Of a stretch of 64,000 bases of DNA, positions 38,097 through 47,500 are shown one piece after another. The translations under genes and the position numbers were made by a program. Below the pieces are notes generated by a model, which was not told the DNA's origin, did no database searches, and saw nothing but the letters and a program-made list of their open reading frames with translations. This stretch comes from Dyella humicola. Its GTDB lineage: Bacteria; Pseudomonadota; Gammaproteobacteria; Xanthomonadales; Rhodanobacteraceae. The DNA lies in contig NZ_JAPDPC010000001.1 of assembly GCF_026283945.1 (NCBI RefSeq), forward strand, positions 1,302,001 through 1,366,000. Reading direction: 5' to 3'. Every line of letters begins with the position of its first letter. Position 1 is the first letter of the stretch.

Positions 38097-39124
38097 GCCT
38101 GCTCCTGTGAGGCGGTGGGTTCGAAACGGTGGAGTGACAGCCCCAACCATTCCAGTGCGGTGCCGTGGAAGAGCCGCGCACGGTCAGCGTCGTCGAGACC
38201 CAAGGCCTCGATGCCGCTACCCGGATGCTGCTCCCCCAGCGGGAAAGGATAGTCGGTGCCCAGCATGACGCGGTCGACGCCGGTCACATCCAGGAGATAG
38301 CGCAAGGCTTGCGGATCGTGCACGCAGGAATCGAAATACAGGCGCTGGAGGTACTCGCGCGGATTGCGCGGGTTGTCGGTGGCCACCAGGTCCGGGCGCA
38401 TGCGGAAGCCATGCTCGATACGGCCGATGCTCCACGGAAAGCTGCCGCCGCCGTGGGCCAGCATCACGCGTAGCTTCGGCAGCCGCTCAAGCACGCCGCC
38501 GAACACCAGGCAGCAACCCGCGCGCGATTGTTCCGCCGGCATGCCCACCAGCCAGGGTAGCCAGTACTTGGGCATGGTGGCTGCGCCCATCATGTCCCAC
38601 GGATGGACGAGTACCGCGGCGCCAAGATCCGCGGCCGCCTCGAAGAACGGAAACAGCTCCGGCGCGTCCAGGTTCCAGTCATTGCAGTGCGAGCCAATCT
38701 GCACGCCTTGGAGGCCCAGTTCGTCGATACAGCGCTCCAGCTCACGGATGGCCAGCTCGGGCGACTGCAGCGGCACCGTGCCGATACCGGCGTAGTGGCG
38801 CGGATAGTCGTTGCACAACCGGGCGGTCTCATCGTTCAGGTGTCGATGCAGCTCCAGCGCCTGGTAACCCGCCGCCCAATAGGAGAACAGCACCGGCACG
38901 GTGGAGATGACCTGTACGCCGACGCCAAAACGCGCGTAATCGTCGATACGGTGTTGAGGATCGAACGCCGAGTCCCACACCTCGCGAAAGAACTTGCCGT
39001 CCTTGTAGATACGGTGGCGCCCATCGTTGTGGATCATCACCGGAAAACGTTCGTCCCCGTATTTGGCCGCCAGATTGGGCCAGTCGCGGGGCAGGATGTG
39101 TGCGTGGGTATCGATCTTGAGCAT
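38093..39124 (-). CDS. 2-amino-3-carboxymuconate-6-semialdehyde decarboxylase (ACMSD)
   Basis: A 343-residue amidohydrolase-fold decarboxylase. Metal ligands are His7 and His9 in MLKIDTHAHILPRDWPNL, a central His in VLVHPWDMMG and the Asp of MLGTDYPFPLGE; AHGGGSFPWSIGRIEHGF is typical of ACMSD. The enzyme diverts the 3-hydroxyanthranilate product away from quinolinate and NAD toward 2-aminomuconate. With kynU two genes downstream this is good context for tryptophan degradation. ATG 39124 is chosen because the metal motif starts directly after it. Confidence 0.9.
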   Translation of the reverse strand: MLKIDTHAHILPRDWPNLAAKYGDERFPVMIHNDGRHRIYKDGKFFREVWDSAFDPQHRIDDYARFGVGVQVISTVPVLFSYWAAGYQALELHRHLNDETARLCNDYPRHYAGIGTVPLQSPELAIRELERCIDELGLQGVQIGSHCNDWNLDAPELFPFFEAAADLGAAVLVHPWDMMGAATMPKYWLPWLVGMPAEQSRAGCCLVFGGVLERLPKLRVMLAHGGGSFPWSIGRIEHGFRMRPDLVATDNPRNPREYLQRLYFDSCVHDPQALRYLLDVTGVDRVMLGTDYPFPLGEQHPGSGIEALGLDDADRARLFHGTALEWLGLSLHRFEPTASQEQA

Positions 39125-39303
39125 GGGGCCCAGTGTAAGTCCTGGACGGGTGGGCGTCGCGGGGGGGGATTGGGCCATCCATCGCCGCGGCGTTACCCGG
39201 GTAAAGGTGGGGTCAGGGCGTTTCCCATGGCCTCCGGCGTGCATTCGCAACCGATTTGCCGGCATCATGCGAAGGGTGATCACGCCAACAGTCGGGGGAC
39301 ACC

Positions 39304-39678
39304 ATGAAATTCCTGATGATGATCTACAACGACGATGCCTTGTTGAACGCGCTGCCGGCGGGCGAATTCGACCGCCTGATGCGCGGTTGTTTCGTTCACG
39401 CCGATGAGCTGCGGGCCCAAGGCTGCCTGCTCGATTCGATGCAACTGGAGCCGCCGGCGCAAGCGAAGTCGCTGCGCATTCGTGACAGCAAGATGAGCGT
39501 GATGGACGGGCCGTTTGCCGAGGCCAAGGAATATCTCGGTGGCTTCAACCTGATCGAGGCGGCGGACATGGATGAGGCGGTGCAAATGGCCATGGCGTTC
39601 CCATGGTCGCGGACAGGGCGGATTGAGATTCGTCCGGTGCGGGATACGGATGCCGTGCGGCGGCGCGTAGGGGCTTGA
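39304..39678 (+). CDS. YCII-related (DGPF) domain protein
   Basis: A 124-residue small-fold protein with the family markers MKFLMMIYNDD at the start and MDGPFAEAKEYLGGFNLIEA in the middle (PF03795). Such proteins often sit next to ECF sigma factors, but none is adjacent here. It is encoded alone, divergent from ACMSD, and followed by the MITE-like repeat. Function not known. Confidence 0.85.
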   Translation: MKFLMMIYNDDALLNALPAGEFDRLMRGCFVHADELRAQGCLLDSMQLEPPAQAKSLRIRDSKMSVMDGPFAEAKEYLGGFNLIEAADMDEAVQMAMAFPWSRTGRIEIRPVRDTDAVRRRVGA

Positions 39679-39687
39679 GCCCTTTAC

Positions 39688-39866
39688 CTTCTCTCCCCGT
39701 CGGGCGACCCGAAGGTAGTCCCTGTGGGAGAGATGACTGAGGTGAGCCCCGAAAAAGGGGTAAAGGACGGGTGCTCGCGGATGAGCTGATTCAAAGCCGG
39801 CTTCGAATGCTGTTTTATCGCTAGATTGACCCCTCACCCCAACCGTCTCCCCGCAGGGGAGAGGGA
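39688..39866. repeat. MITE-like dispersed repeat, copy B
   Basis: Occupies the gap between the YCII gene and the FUSC gene. It shares with 20844-20982 the order ggtgagcccc - gaaa - ggggtaaagg - gtgctcgcg - ccggct - tatcgc - gattg - cccctcacc, and both ends carry gggagag or ctctcc runs in inverted order. No coding potential seen. Confidence 0.7.
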
Positions 39867-39875
39867 GCAGGGAAG

Positions 39876-41960
39876 TCACACCGTCGCTGCGGATTTGCTG
39901 CGACTACGACCCGTGATATGCGCCAAAGTATTCACGTTGTCGACGAGGCGGTCGCTGATACGCGTGAGCAGCCCGGCGGCCTGTCTGTCTTCGGTCATAT
40001 TGAGCAGCGCCGCGTACGTACGTTGCAGGCTGCGCAAATCAGGCAGGCGCTCCGGTGCGCGTTGCGCACGCAACGCCGCGCCAATCTCGTGCAGCGCGAT
40101 GGAAACATGATTGACGAAGGCGCACATCTCCACCTGCTCGGGCAGACTGTCGTGATCGTCGATCAGCGCTTCCAGCGCCATCGCGGTGCGCGCGAATCGA
40201 TTGCCATTGGCAAACAGCGCGTTGGCCAGTTCGAGCAGGGCGGGCGGCGTCGCCGGTTCGGCACGCATGCGGTCCAGTGAAGCCTGCGCGTTGCTGCGTG
40301 CCGTGCGTGCAGCCGTGCGTGCTTCGCGCCGGCCGTCACGTCGTTCCGGATTGGCCAGGGCCTGCATGTAGTTCGCATAGGCGTCCAGCATGTCCGACAG
40401 CGCGGCGCGAGCGCGCCCGCGCTCCCAGGTGGGCCAGAGCACGTAGGCGATCAACGCCATGCCGCTACCCAGGGCGGTATTGATCACGCGATCCATCACC
40501 GCGTCGCTGGAATTGACGCCTTCGAACGACAGCAGGATCACCACGGTGCCGGTCAGTGCCGCCACGGCCACCCCGTAGTGCGCCGTGGCGAGGTAACGGA
40601 ACGCCATGCAGAGCAGCGCCATCAGGGCCAGATGCGCCCATGCATCATGCGGGGTGTAGTGCAGCAGGGCGGTGGTCAGCACCAGGCCCAGCACCGTACC
40701 CACCACGCGCAGCAAGCCAAAGTTGAAGGTCGCCGCGAAGTCGGGGCGCAGCACGATGGCGGCGGTCATTGGCAGCCAGTAGCCATGAGGTAGCTGTAGC
40801 TGACGCGCCACCAACAGCGTGGCGGTCAGCGTGACGGCGCTACGCACGGCGTGGCGGAAGGCCACCGAATGCGGGGTGAGATTGGCGCGCAGCGTGGCGC
40901 GCGCCGAGCTGCTGCGCAGCGCCGCCGGCAACGGTGTTTCAGCAGCGGCGGCACGCAGTTCACCGCGACTACCGGCCCAGTTTGCATTACGCACGGCAGC
41001 GGCAAGCTGACCGGAGAGTGCGTGAATATGTGTCGCCAGACCGTCTGCATCGCCTCCGTTGCCAAGCAGCGCGTTTTCGCTGGCTTGCAGGGTTTGCAGG
41101 GCATGTTCTGCCTGCCGGGGTGAGTCGCCCGCCTCCAACGCATCCGCGACCGCCGCGAGCACGCGCGCGGCATCGCCACGGAACATGGCGTGGATGGTGG
41201 CGTTGGCGCGCAGCTCCGCCATGGCGGTGAGTTCAAGGCGGATGCGTTCGGCCAGCTCCAGCAACACGCCAAACGCTTCCATCGCGCGACCGCGCGCGTG
41301 ATGCCGGCCGAGCAAGGTGTGCTGTAGCGTGGTCATGGCCTCGGTGAGTGCGGGAACGTCTGCGTCGTCATGCGCCTGTTGTCGCGCCAACGTGGCCAAC
41401 CCGCGATACACCGCCGCCAGCGCGTGGCGTTCCGGCCGGTAACGCTGCAGTGGCCACGCAGCGACGGAAAACACGGTAAGCAACAGGCCGCCGGCAAAGA
41501 TCAGGGCCGATGCACCAAGCGCTTCGCCCAGCGGCCTCGGCGAGGCCGCGGTGACCACCAGCAGGATCATGCTGGTCATGCCGACACGGGTCATGTCGGT
41601 GCCGAACACCACCAGCAATCCACCGCAGAAGCCAAACGCAGCGGTGGCGATCAGGATGGGGATCAACTGGTCGCCGAGCAGAAAGCCGATCAACGAGGCC
41701 AGTCCGGCCGCCAGCGAGGCCAGCAGCAGGCGTGCCATGCGCTGGCGATACGGTCCTGGCTGGTCGGAGAACATCGTATCCAGCGCGCCGGCGCCGATGC
41801 CCAGGCCGACGCCCGGGTGGCCGCTCGCGATGCCGATGGCCAACGGCAGAATCACCGCTGCCGTATTGCGCAGTACGACGCGCACCGGTACGTCGGGCCG
41901 CTTGGCGGTGAGCAGGCTGTCGACGACCGTGGCGCGTAGCGAGTAACCGCTGGAAGACAT
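39876..41960 (-). CDS. FUSC family inner-membrane protein
   Basis: A 694-residue polytopic protein of the fusaric-acid-resistance/YccS type. Two clusters of hydrophobic helices (about 28-165 and 380-500) flank a long soluble helical region (about 170-360), with a second soluble tail (510-694). The second cluster holds GYWLPMTAAIVLRPDFAATFNFGLLRVVGTVLG, matching the FUSC-like signature (its core is YWLPMTAAIVLRPDF). Possibly an efflux or membrane-stress protein; no periplasmic adaptor or outer-membrane channel genes are nearby, so transport is unproven. Confidence 0.87.
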   Translation of the reverse strand: MSSSGYSLRATVVDSLLTAKRPDVPVRVVLRNTAAVILPLAIGIASGHPGVGLGIGAGALDTMFSDQPGPYRQRMARLLLASLAAGLASLIGFLLGDQLIPILIATAAFGFCGGLLVVFGTDMTRVGMTSMILLVVTAASPRPLGEALGASALIFAGGLLLTVFSVAAWPLQRYRPERHALAAVYRGLATLARQQAHDDADVPALTEAMTTLQHTLLGRHHARGRAMEAFGVLLELAERIRLELTAMAELRANATIHAMFRGDAARVLAAVADALEAGDSPRQAEHALQTLQASENALLGNGGDADGLATHIHALSGQLAAAVRNANWAGSRGELRAAAAETPLPAALRSSSARATLRANLTPHSVAFRHAVRSAVTLTATLLVARQLQLPHGYWLPMTAAIVLRPDFAATFNFGLLRVVGTVLGLVLTTALLHYTPHDAWAHLALMALLCMAFRYLATAHYGVAVAALTGTVVILLSFEGVNSSDAVMDRVINTALGSGMALIAYVLWPTWERGRARAALSDMLDAYANYMQALANPERRDGRREARTAARTARSNAQASLDRMRAEPATPPALLELANALFANGNRFARTAMALEALIDDHDSLPEQVEMCAFVNHVSIALHEIGAALRAQRAPERLPDLRSLQRTYAALLNMTEDRQAAGLLTRISDRLVDNVNTLAHITGRSRSKSAATV

Positions 41961-42042
41961 GGGGCTTCGTTCGCTCCTAAACGATAGGCAAATTCTGCAC
42001 GATGCAGCCTGAAGCTGGCGCGACGGACAACACCGTGACGGG

Positions 42043-42825
42043 TTACGGAGTCGCCGAACCGCTTGGCTGGCTTGTCAGCGCGTACAGGATGCGCAGGTCT
42101 TGCGCGTCCAGGGTGTCACCCTCCATGCCGCGGAAATGATGGTGGAACGAGCGCACCGTCGCGGCGCGGTTATCGAGGGAGTATCCGACCATGCCCAGCG
42201 CCATCCACGGGTCGAAGTCCGCTGGCGGGTCCGCCAGCGTTCCCTGCGGCCACCATCCAAAGCCGGCATCCGCCAATTGTTTCCACGGGAACAGCGGGCC
42301 CGGATCATCCTTGCGTCCTGGCGCCAGATCTTCGTGGCCGATGATCTGCGTGCGCGGAATACGCAGCCGGGTGGTGAGGTCGGTCAGCAGGCCCAGCAGG
42401 CTGTCGATCTGTGCCGGCGCAAACGGCGACTGTCCGTCGTTGTCGAGTTCGATGCCGATGGAGGCGGAGTTGACGTCGGTGATGGTGCCCCAGCGTCCGG
42501 CGCCAGCGTGCCAGGCGCGTAGCTCGTCGGGCACCAGCTGAAAAATGTGCCCATCGCGGCCAATCAGGTAGTGAGCGCTCACCGGGCCACTGTCGTTGGA
42601 CGTGCGTAGCGTCTGAAGGCTCTGCTGGGCCGAATGGCCGCCGGTGAAATGCAGCACGATCAGTACCGGCCGGCGCTGGTCGAAGTTGGGCGAGGGTACC
42701 CATTGCGCCATCGGGTTGCGCGCCGGGGCGGTCGCGCAGGCGGCGAGCAGGGCCAGCAGCATCAGCAACAGCAGGGTGCGGCTGATGGGGAGCAGGCGCG
42801 CATACCTGGGGCGAACGAAAGGCAT
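42043..42825 (-). CDS. amiD: N-acetylmuramoyl-L-alanine amidase, AmiD-type lipoprotein
   Basis: Zinc amidase that cuts the bond between MurNAc and L-Ala. The 260-residue protein has a lipoprotein signal ending LLAAC (Cys30), then an Amidase_2 domain with Zn-binding His in VLHFTGG, SAHYLIGRDG and the HEDLAPGRKDDPGPLFPW segment; a helical C-terminal extension resembles a peptidoglycan-binding region as in E. coli AmiD. ATG 42825 is preferred over an in-frame GTG at 42834. Leftward, separate from efpL upstream by about 120 bp. Confidence 0.88.
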   Translation of the reverse strand: MPFVRPRYARLLPISRTLLLLMLLALLAACATAPARNPMAQWVPSPNFDQRRPVLIVLHFTGGHSAQQSLQTLRTSNDSGPVSAHYLIGRDGHIFQLVPDELRAWHAGAGRWGTITDVNSASIGIELDNDGQSPFAPAQIDSLLGLLTDLTTRLRIPRTQIIGHEDLAPGRKDDPGPLFPWKQLADAGFGWWPQGTLADPPADFDPWMALGMVGYSLDNRAATVRSFHHHFRGMEGDTLDAQDLRILYALTSQPSGSATP

Positions 42826-42944
42826 GGCAGTCACGGTGGGTGGGGTAGGGGGAACGTGCCGCAGCCACCGAGGAACGTCAAGCCGAAAAGCAAACGGCGC
42901 CCGGTTGCCCGGACGCCGCTGTGCCTGTTTCTTTCAGGGAGGGT

Positions 42945-43508
42945 TTAGGCGCGGCCGGCGAACTCGCCCGTCAGCGTGTTCACCCACACCTTTTCCTCGT
43001 TGCTGATGTACTCGGGCACCTGGATTTCGATGCCGGTGTTGAGCTTGGCCGGCTTGGTGCGCTTGGTGGCGCTGGCGCCCTTCATTTCCGGGGCGGTGTC
43101 GACCACGGTGAGCGTCACGCTGGTCGGTACCTGCAGGCCCACCGGCGCATCGTCGATCACCTGCACGTAATAGCCTTCCACGCCTTCCACGATGTAGCCG
43201 GCGTTGTCGCCCACCAGTTCCGGCGCCAGCATGTACTGCGTGTAATCCTCGTTGTCCATGAAGACGAACGCGTCGCCATCCATGTACGAGAAGTTCACCT
43301 CACGGCGCACCAGATCCATTTCCTTCAGATCGTCGTCGGCGCGCAGGCTCAGGTCGAACTTGCGACCACCGGGGATGGAATACATGGTGAAGCGGAATGT
43401 GACGTTGCCGCCACGCGCGGTCGGCGAGCTGCGCTCGATGTCGCGCACCTGGTACACGGTACCGTCGTGTTCGATCACATTGCCTTTCTTGACGTCGGAA
43501 GCTTTCAT
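42945..43508 (-). CDS. efpL: EF-P-like protein EfpL (YeiP)
   Basis: An EF-P paralogue of 187 residues. Domain I has [10 protein letters not shown] where EF-P has the lysine loop, which puts Arg32 at the tip; this SPTARG loop is the YeiP/EfpL signature in E. coli. The domain ends (DFSYVDG-like [21 protein letters not shown], and [25 protein letters not shown]) also match YeiP. EfpL relieves a different subset of ribosome stalls from EF-P and needs no beta-lysine. The lysylated EF-P is encoded at 10949-11518. Confidence 0.93.
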   Translation of the reverse strand: MKASDVKKGNVIEHDGTVYQVRDIERSSPTARGGNVTFRFTMYSIPGGRKFDLSLRADDDLKEMDLVRREVNFSYMDGDAFVFMDNEDYTQYMLAPELVGDNAGYIVEGVEGYYVQVIDDAPVGLQVPTSVTLTVVDTAPEMKGASATKRTKPAKLNTGIEIQVPEYISNEEKVWVNTLTGEFAGRA

Positions 43509-43639
43509 GGGAAGAGCTCAGAGGTGAGTAAGTGAGGGGTGAGTAGTGAGGGCGCGAATTCGTGCGCGCACGGCGAATCCGGAGGTCAAGGAACGAGCAA
43601 CAGGCTGGCGCCCTCGCTACTCGCCCCTCATCCCTCGCT

Positions 43640-44401
43640 TTACTTCGGCTGCAAACGCACGGCGCCGTCGAGGCGGATGGTCTCGCCGTTGATATACCGA
43701 TTGCCGAGGATAAAGGCGACGGTGTCGGCGAACTCCTCCGGCTTGCCCAGGCGCGACGGGAACGGAATCGACGCGGACAACGACTCCTGCACCTGCGGCG
43801 GCATGCCATCGACCATCGGCGTCCAGAAGATGCCCGGGGCGATGGTCGCCACACGGATGCCGAAGCGCGACAGCTCGCGCGCCATCGGCAAGGTCATGGC
43901 GACCACGCCGCCCTTGGAGGCGGAATACGCGGCCTGGCCGATCTGGCCTTCGTAGGCGGCCACGGAGGCGGTGTTGATAATCACGCCGCGCTCGCCGTCT
44001 TCACCGGCCTCGTTGCCCTGCATGAGGGCGGCGGCGGCCTTGGCCACGTTGAAGCTGCCCACCAGGTTGACCATCACGGTGGTGGCAAAGGTGTTCAGCG
44101 GCATCGGGCCTTCCTTGCCCAGCATGCGGCCAGCGCCGAGGATGCCGGCGCAGTTCATCACCACGTTGAGCCCGCCCAGGGCGTCGCGCGCGGCGGCGAC
44201 GTTGGCCGTCACTCCTTCCTCGGACGTCACATCGGTGCGGAAGAACGTGGCGCCCAGCGCCTTGGCGGCTTCCTGACCCTTCTCCTCGTTGACGTCGAAC
44301 AGCGCAACGTTGCCGCCATGGGCGACCAGATGCTGCGCCACCGCGTGGCCGAGTCCGGAGGCGCCGCCGGTAATGATCGCCTTGACCTGATTGAGCTGCA
44401 T
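43640..44401 (-). CDS. SDR family 3-hydroxyacyl-CoA dehydrogenase-like oxidoreductase
   Basis: A 253-residue classical short-chain dehydrogenase: NAD loop TGGASGLGHAVA, NCAG, the catalytic Ser and YSASKGG, and C-terminal GRYINGETIRLDGAVRLQP-like end (NRYINGETIRLDGA). The PLNTFATTVMVNLVGSFNVAKAAA and PFPSRLGKPEEFADTVAFIL segments are close to type-2 3-hydroxyacyl-CoA dehydrogenases (HSD17B10-like), suggesting beta-oxidation of branched-chain acyl-CoA. Monocistronic, 131 bp from efpL. Confidence 0.88.
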   Translation of the reverse strand: MQLNQVKAIITGGASGLGHAVAQHLVAHGGNVALFDVNEEKGQEAAKALGATFFRTDVTSEEGVTANVAAARDALGGLNVVMNCAGILGAGRMLGKEGPMPLNTFATTVMVNLVGSFNVAKAAAALMQGNEAGEDGERGVIINTASVAAYEGQIGQAAYSASKGGVVAMTLPMARELSRFGIRVATIAPGIFWTPMVDGMPPQVQESLSASIPFPSRLGKPEEFADTVAFILGNRYINGETIRLDGAVRLQPK

Positions 44402-44590
44402 GGGGGTGTCCGTAAAGCTGTAGAAAACCCTTATGTTAGCTGAGTGGACCCGTTGAGGTGCTTACCGCACGGAGCGACGCATGCGACGCATTGCCATCCT
44501 CACGCCCGGTGCACGGGTGGCCGGCGTATAAGCCCTGGGTGCAAGTACCGCGTGTTGCGGCGCGGAGTCTGGTCGGCCGGGCGAGGGGTC

Positions 44591-47500
44591 ATGCGCCACT
44601 TGGGCTACGGGCGTTGGTGGATTCAGGCGCACCTTGTTGGGGCGCCTGCCAGGACGTGCGCGCTTCGGGCCGTGTGCGGAGCATGCCGGTTGATCCTCCG
44701 TCGCTGCGTGCAGTCCGTGGCATGGGGCATGGCCGGCCTACTGGCCGCGTCGAGCTGCGCCGCTGCTGCCCCGGAACCGGCGAGAGCCACGACCGTAGCC
44801 AGCTCGATCTTTCCGGTGTCGTCGACGGAGTATTACGCCACCGCTTCGCAGCTTTCCTCCCCGCTGCGGCCATTCGCCCATCTTCCCGAGCATGCCCCGA
44901 GCAAGGTGCACACGGCGGTCGTCACTTTGCCCGATCCCGTCGAGACACGGCTCGGACGCGCGTTCGACATCGAAATGACGGCCCTGATCAGTGCCTTCCA
45001 GGCCGACGACTACGTACTGGATAGCTTCGCCTTCAGTTGGAAACCGCGCGCCGCGGACGGTAGCGATGTGGGCGTCAGCGCGGCTGAAGTGGCACGCAGG
45101 CTGCCCAGCGTGATGTTGTTTCGCAAGGATCTGTGGCGCCAATGTTCCGGTGCCGCCGATCCCGGCTCGACCGGCGCAGTGTCGTGCGACTCGGACTATT
45201 ACGTGCTGTTTCTCGTCGGTGAAACGCCAAGCTTCGGCATCCATCCGGAGGCCTTCAGACGCGCCGCGCGCTGCGCGCTTGCCCTGGACGGTGGCAACCG
45301 GCTGCCCGACGGCGGATTTCCGCAGGCGCTAAGTCGAAATGACTGCGACCAGACCGAGGCAATACTCAAGGATGGATCGCCCGTAGCGTGGAACTGTCAG
45401 CTTCATCTGAACGTCATTGGCCCCGCCTTTTCGGGCGCTATGGAATCGATGGTCGCGGCGTTGAGCCAGGTCGCCCAGGATGCAGAGTCGATGGTTTGTG
45501 CGACTGGCGCCGCAGGGACGTCAACAGCGCGTCGCCATTTCGGCATTGAGCTCCTTACCCCTTCTGCCAGTGTCGACAGCAATGAAAATGTTCCGCGTCA
45601 CACGTATCTCGCTGCATCAAAGACCGCTGCCTTCAAGACCGAGCTGACGTATCACTCTTTGGCTTACAGCGTGGCCGATCAGATGAGTCGCGTTCGCCGC
45701 TATCTGCAGACCCGCCTGGACAGCGACGATGCGGTCATCCTGCTGAGCGAAGAGTCCAGTTTCGGTCAGGGGGCGACCGTCTCGGCTGCCACACCCGGCA
45801 AGACGGGCATGACGGAATGCCCAATCCATGGCAGTGGATGGTTCGATGCGAAGAATTCCCCTGGGCCATGCCTGAATCCTATTGTGAGCGTGCTGTTTCC
45901 GCCAAACATCGCGGCAATCCGGTCCGAGCACGTCAAGCTCAAGCAGGACCAGGACAGCCAGCGCCGCGCGTTGTTGCCGAGCCGTGTGCTCGAGCTCGAT
46001 CTGACCGGTGTGGAAAACGGCGTCGATCAACCGCCGACGTATCAGCCGAGCCTCAGCTCCCGTTCGGATGAACTGACGCTACTCCAGACCTTCGATGCCT
46101 TGAACAAGTACGTGCATCCCAAGGCGGCGATTGTCGTCGCTACCGATGTGCGTGACCGCCTATTTCTGTTGAGCGAGTTGCGCGATTCATTTCCCGGTGC
46201 GCTGCCGGTCCTGCTTGAGCAGGACAATCTCATCGTCCACCCCGATTACCGCAACACCAGTCGGGGTAGCATCACCATGCCTGCAGGCGACAGCTTGGTA
46301 TGCATGTCGAAGACCGAAGGATTGTCGAAGGCTGGAAACCTAGTCTCTTGCGCCGGTGCGCCTACATCGCCCCCAGGAGCGGCGCTGCAGGACGATCCTT
46401 CGAACAAGCGCTATTTCACGTTTGCGACGGACTACGCCGCGAATACGTTCCGTGCCGTCGTATGCCTCCTGGGTTCGCCTTCGGACCCTGGCGTGCCATT
46501 CGGTTGTTCTGGCGGCGATCCTCACATGCTGGTGGCGACCCTTGCGGGCTTTCAATTCATCGACGAGGGCGATTTCATTTCTCCTGGAGGCCTCAAGCGG
46601 CATCGGGACCTCCAGATCGTCTCCGACACGCGTATCGAGTTGCAGCAGCCGGTTTACCTTTCGATGCTGGTAGTGCTCGCGATTCTCTTCACGCTCGCGG
46701 CCTGGCAGATCTACAACGGACGTGCGGCCACGCTGGTGATGCTGCCGATCAGCCGTTTTGCGCTGCGTTGGATGGATCTGCATAAGCCGGCCGCGGTCTC
46801 CGATGGTGTCGGTAGCCCTGCCGTTCCGGATGCTTCGAAGCGGCCGTCCGTAGAGGGGCGTCTGGGCCTGCGACTTCTGGCCATGCACGACGGCACCGGG
46901 AGCAAGACGTCGTTTCGCTGGTTGGTTCCTTGGCTAACGTTCGCGCTGGTGGCCATGGTCATTGCGGTGTACAAGATTCTTGCCATGTCTCCACCGGCCT
47001 CGCCAAGGGACACGGACCTCGCTCACGGGCGCGATCCACGGGCGGCGATATGCCTGGTCCTTGCGTATTCCTGCGTGCTCATTTTCACTACTTTGCGCAT
47101 GCGTGTATGGAACGAGCGGTGCCGGGAGATGGCCGAGCATATCTATGCGACGTCGCGACTGAAGGCGCGGCTGCTGCAGCGAGGCCATATCCGCGCACTC
47201 ATCGCTGCCGTCGTTCTGTTGGTCACGCTCTCGCTATGCATCAACGAATACGAGCCGGCCAGCGTCGACAATATCTGGCTTTCGGGGCTCAGTGGTGCCT
47301 TTGCACTGGGTAGCAGCAGCTTCTTTCTGGTGCTGTTTCTGGAAGGCCTCGATCGCTGGCGCTGCATCAGCCTTGAACTCGGCAAGACCGTGCCGGAAGT
47401 GCGCCGCCTCTATGGGTGGGCGGATTGGCCATCGCCGCGCCTGCTGGACGAGCGGCCGCGAAGTCCGTTCAACATCGTCTTGCGCATCGACAACTACAAC

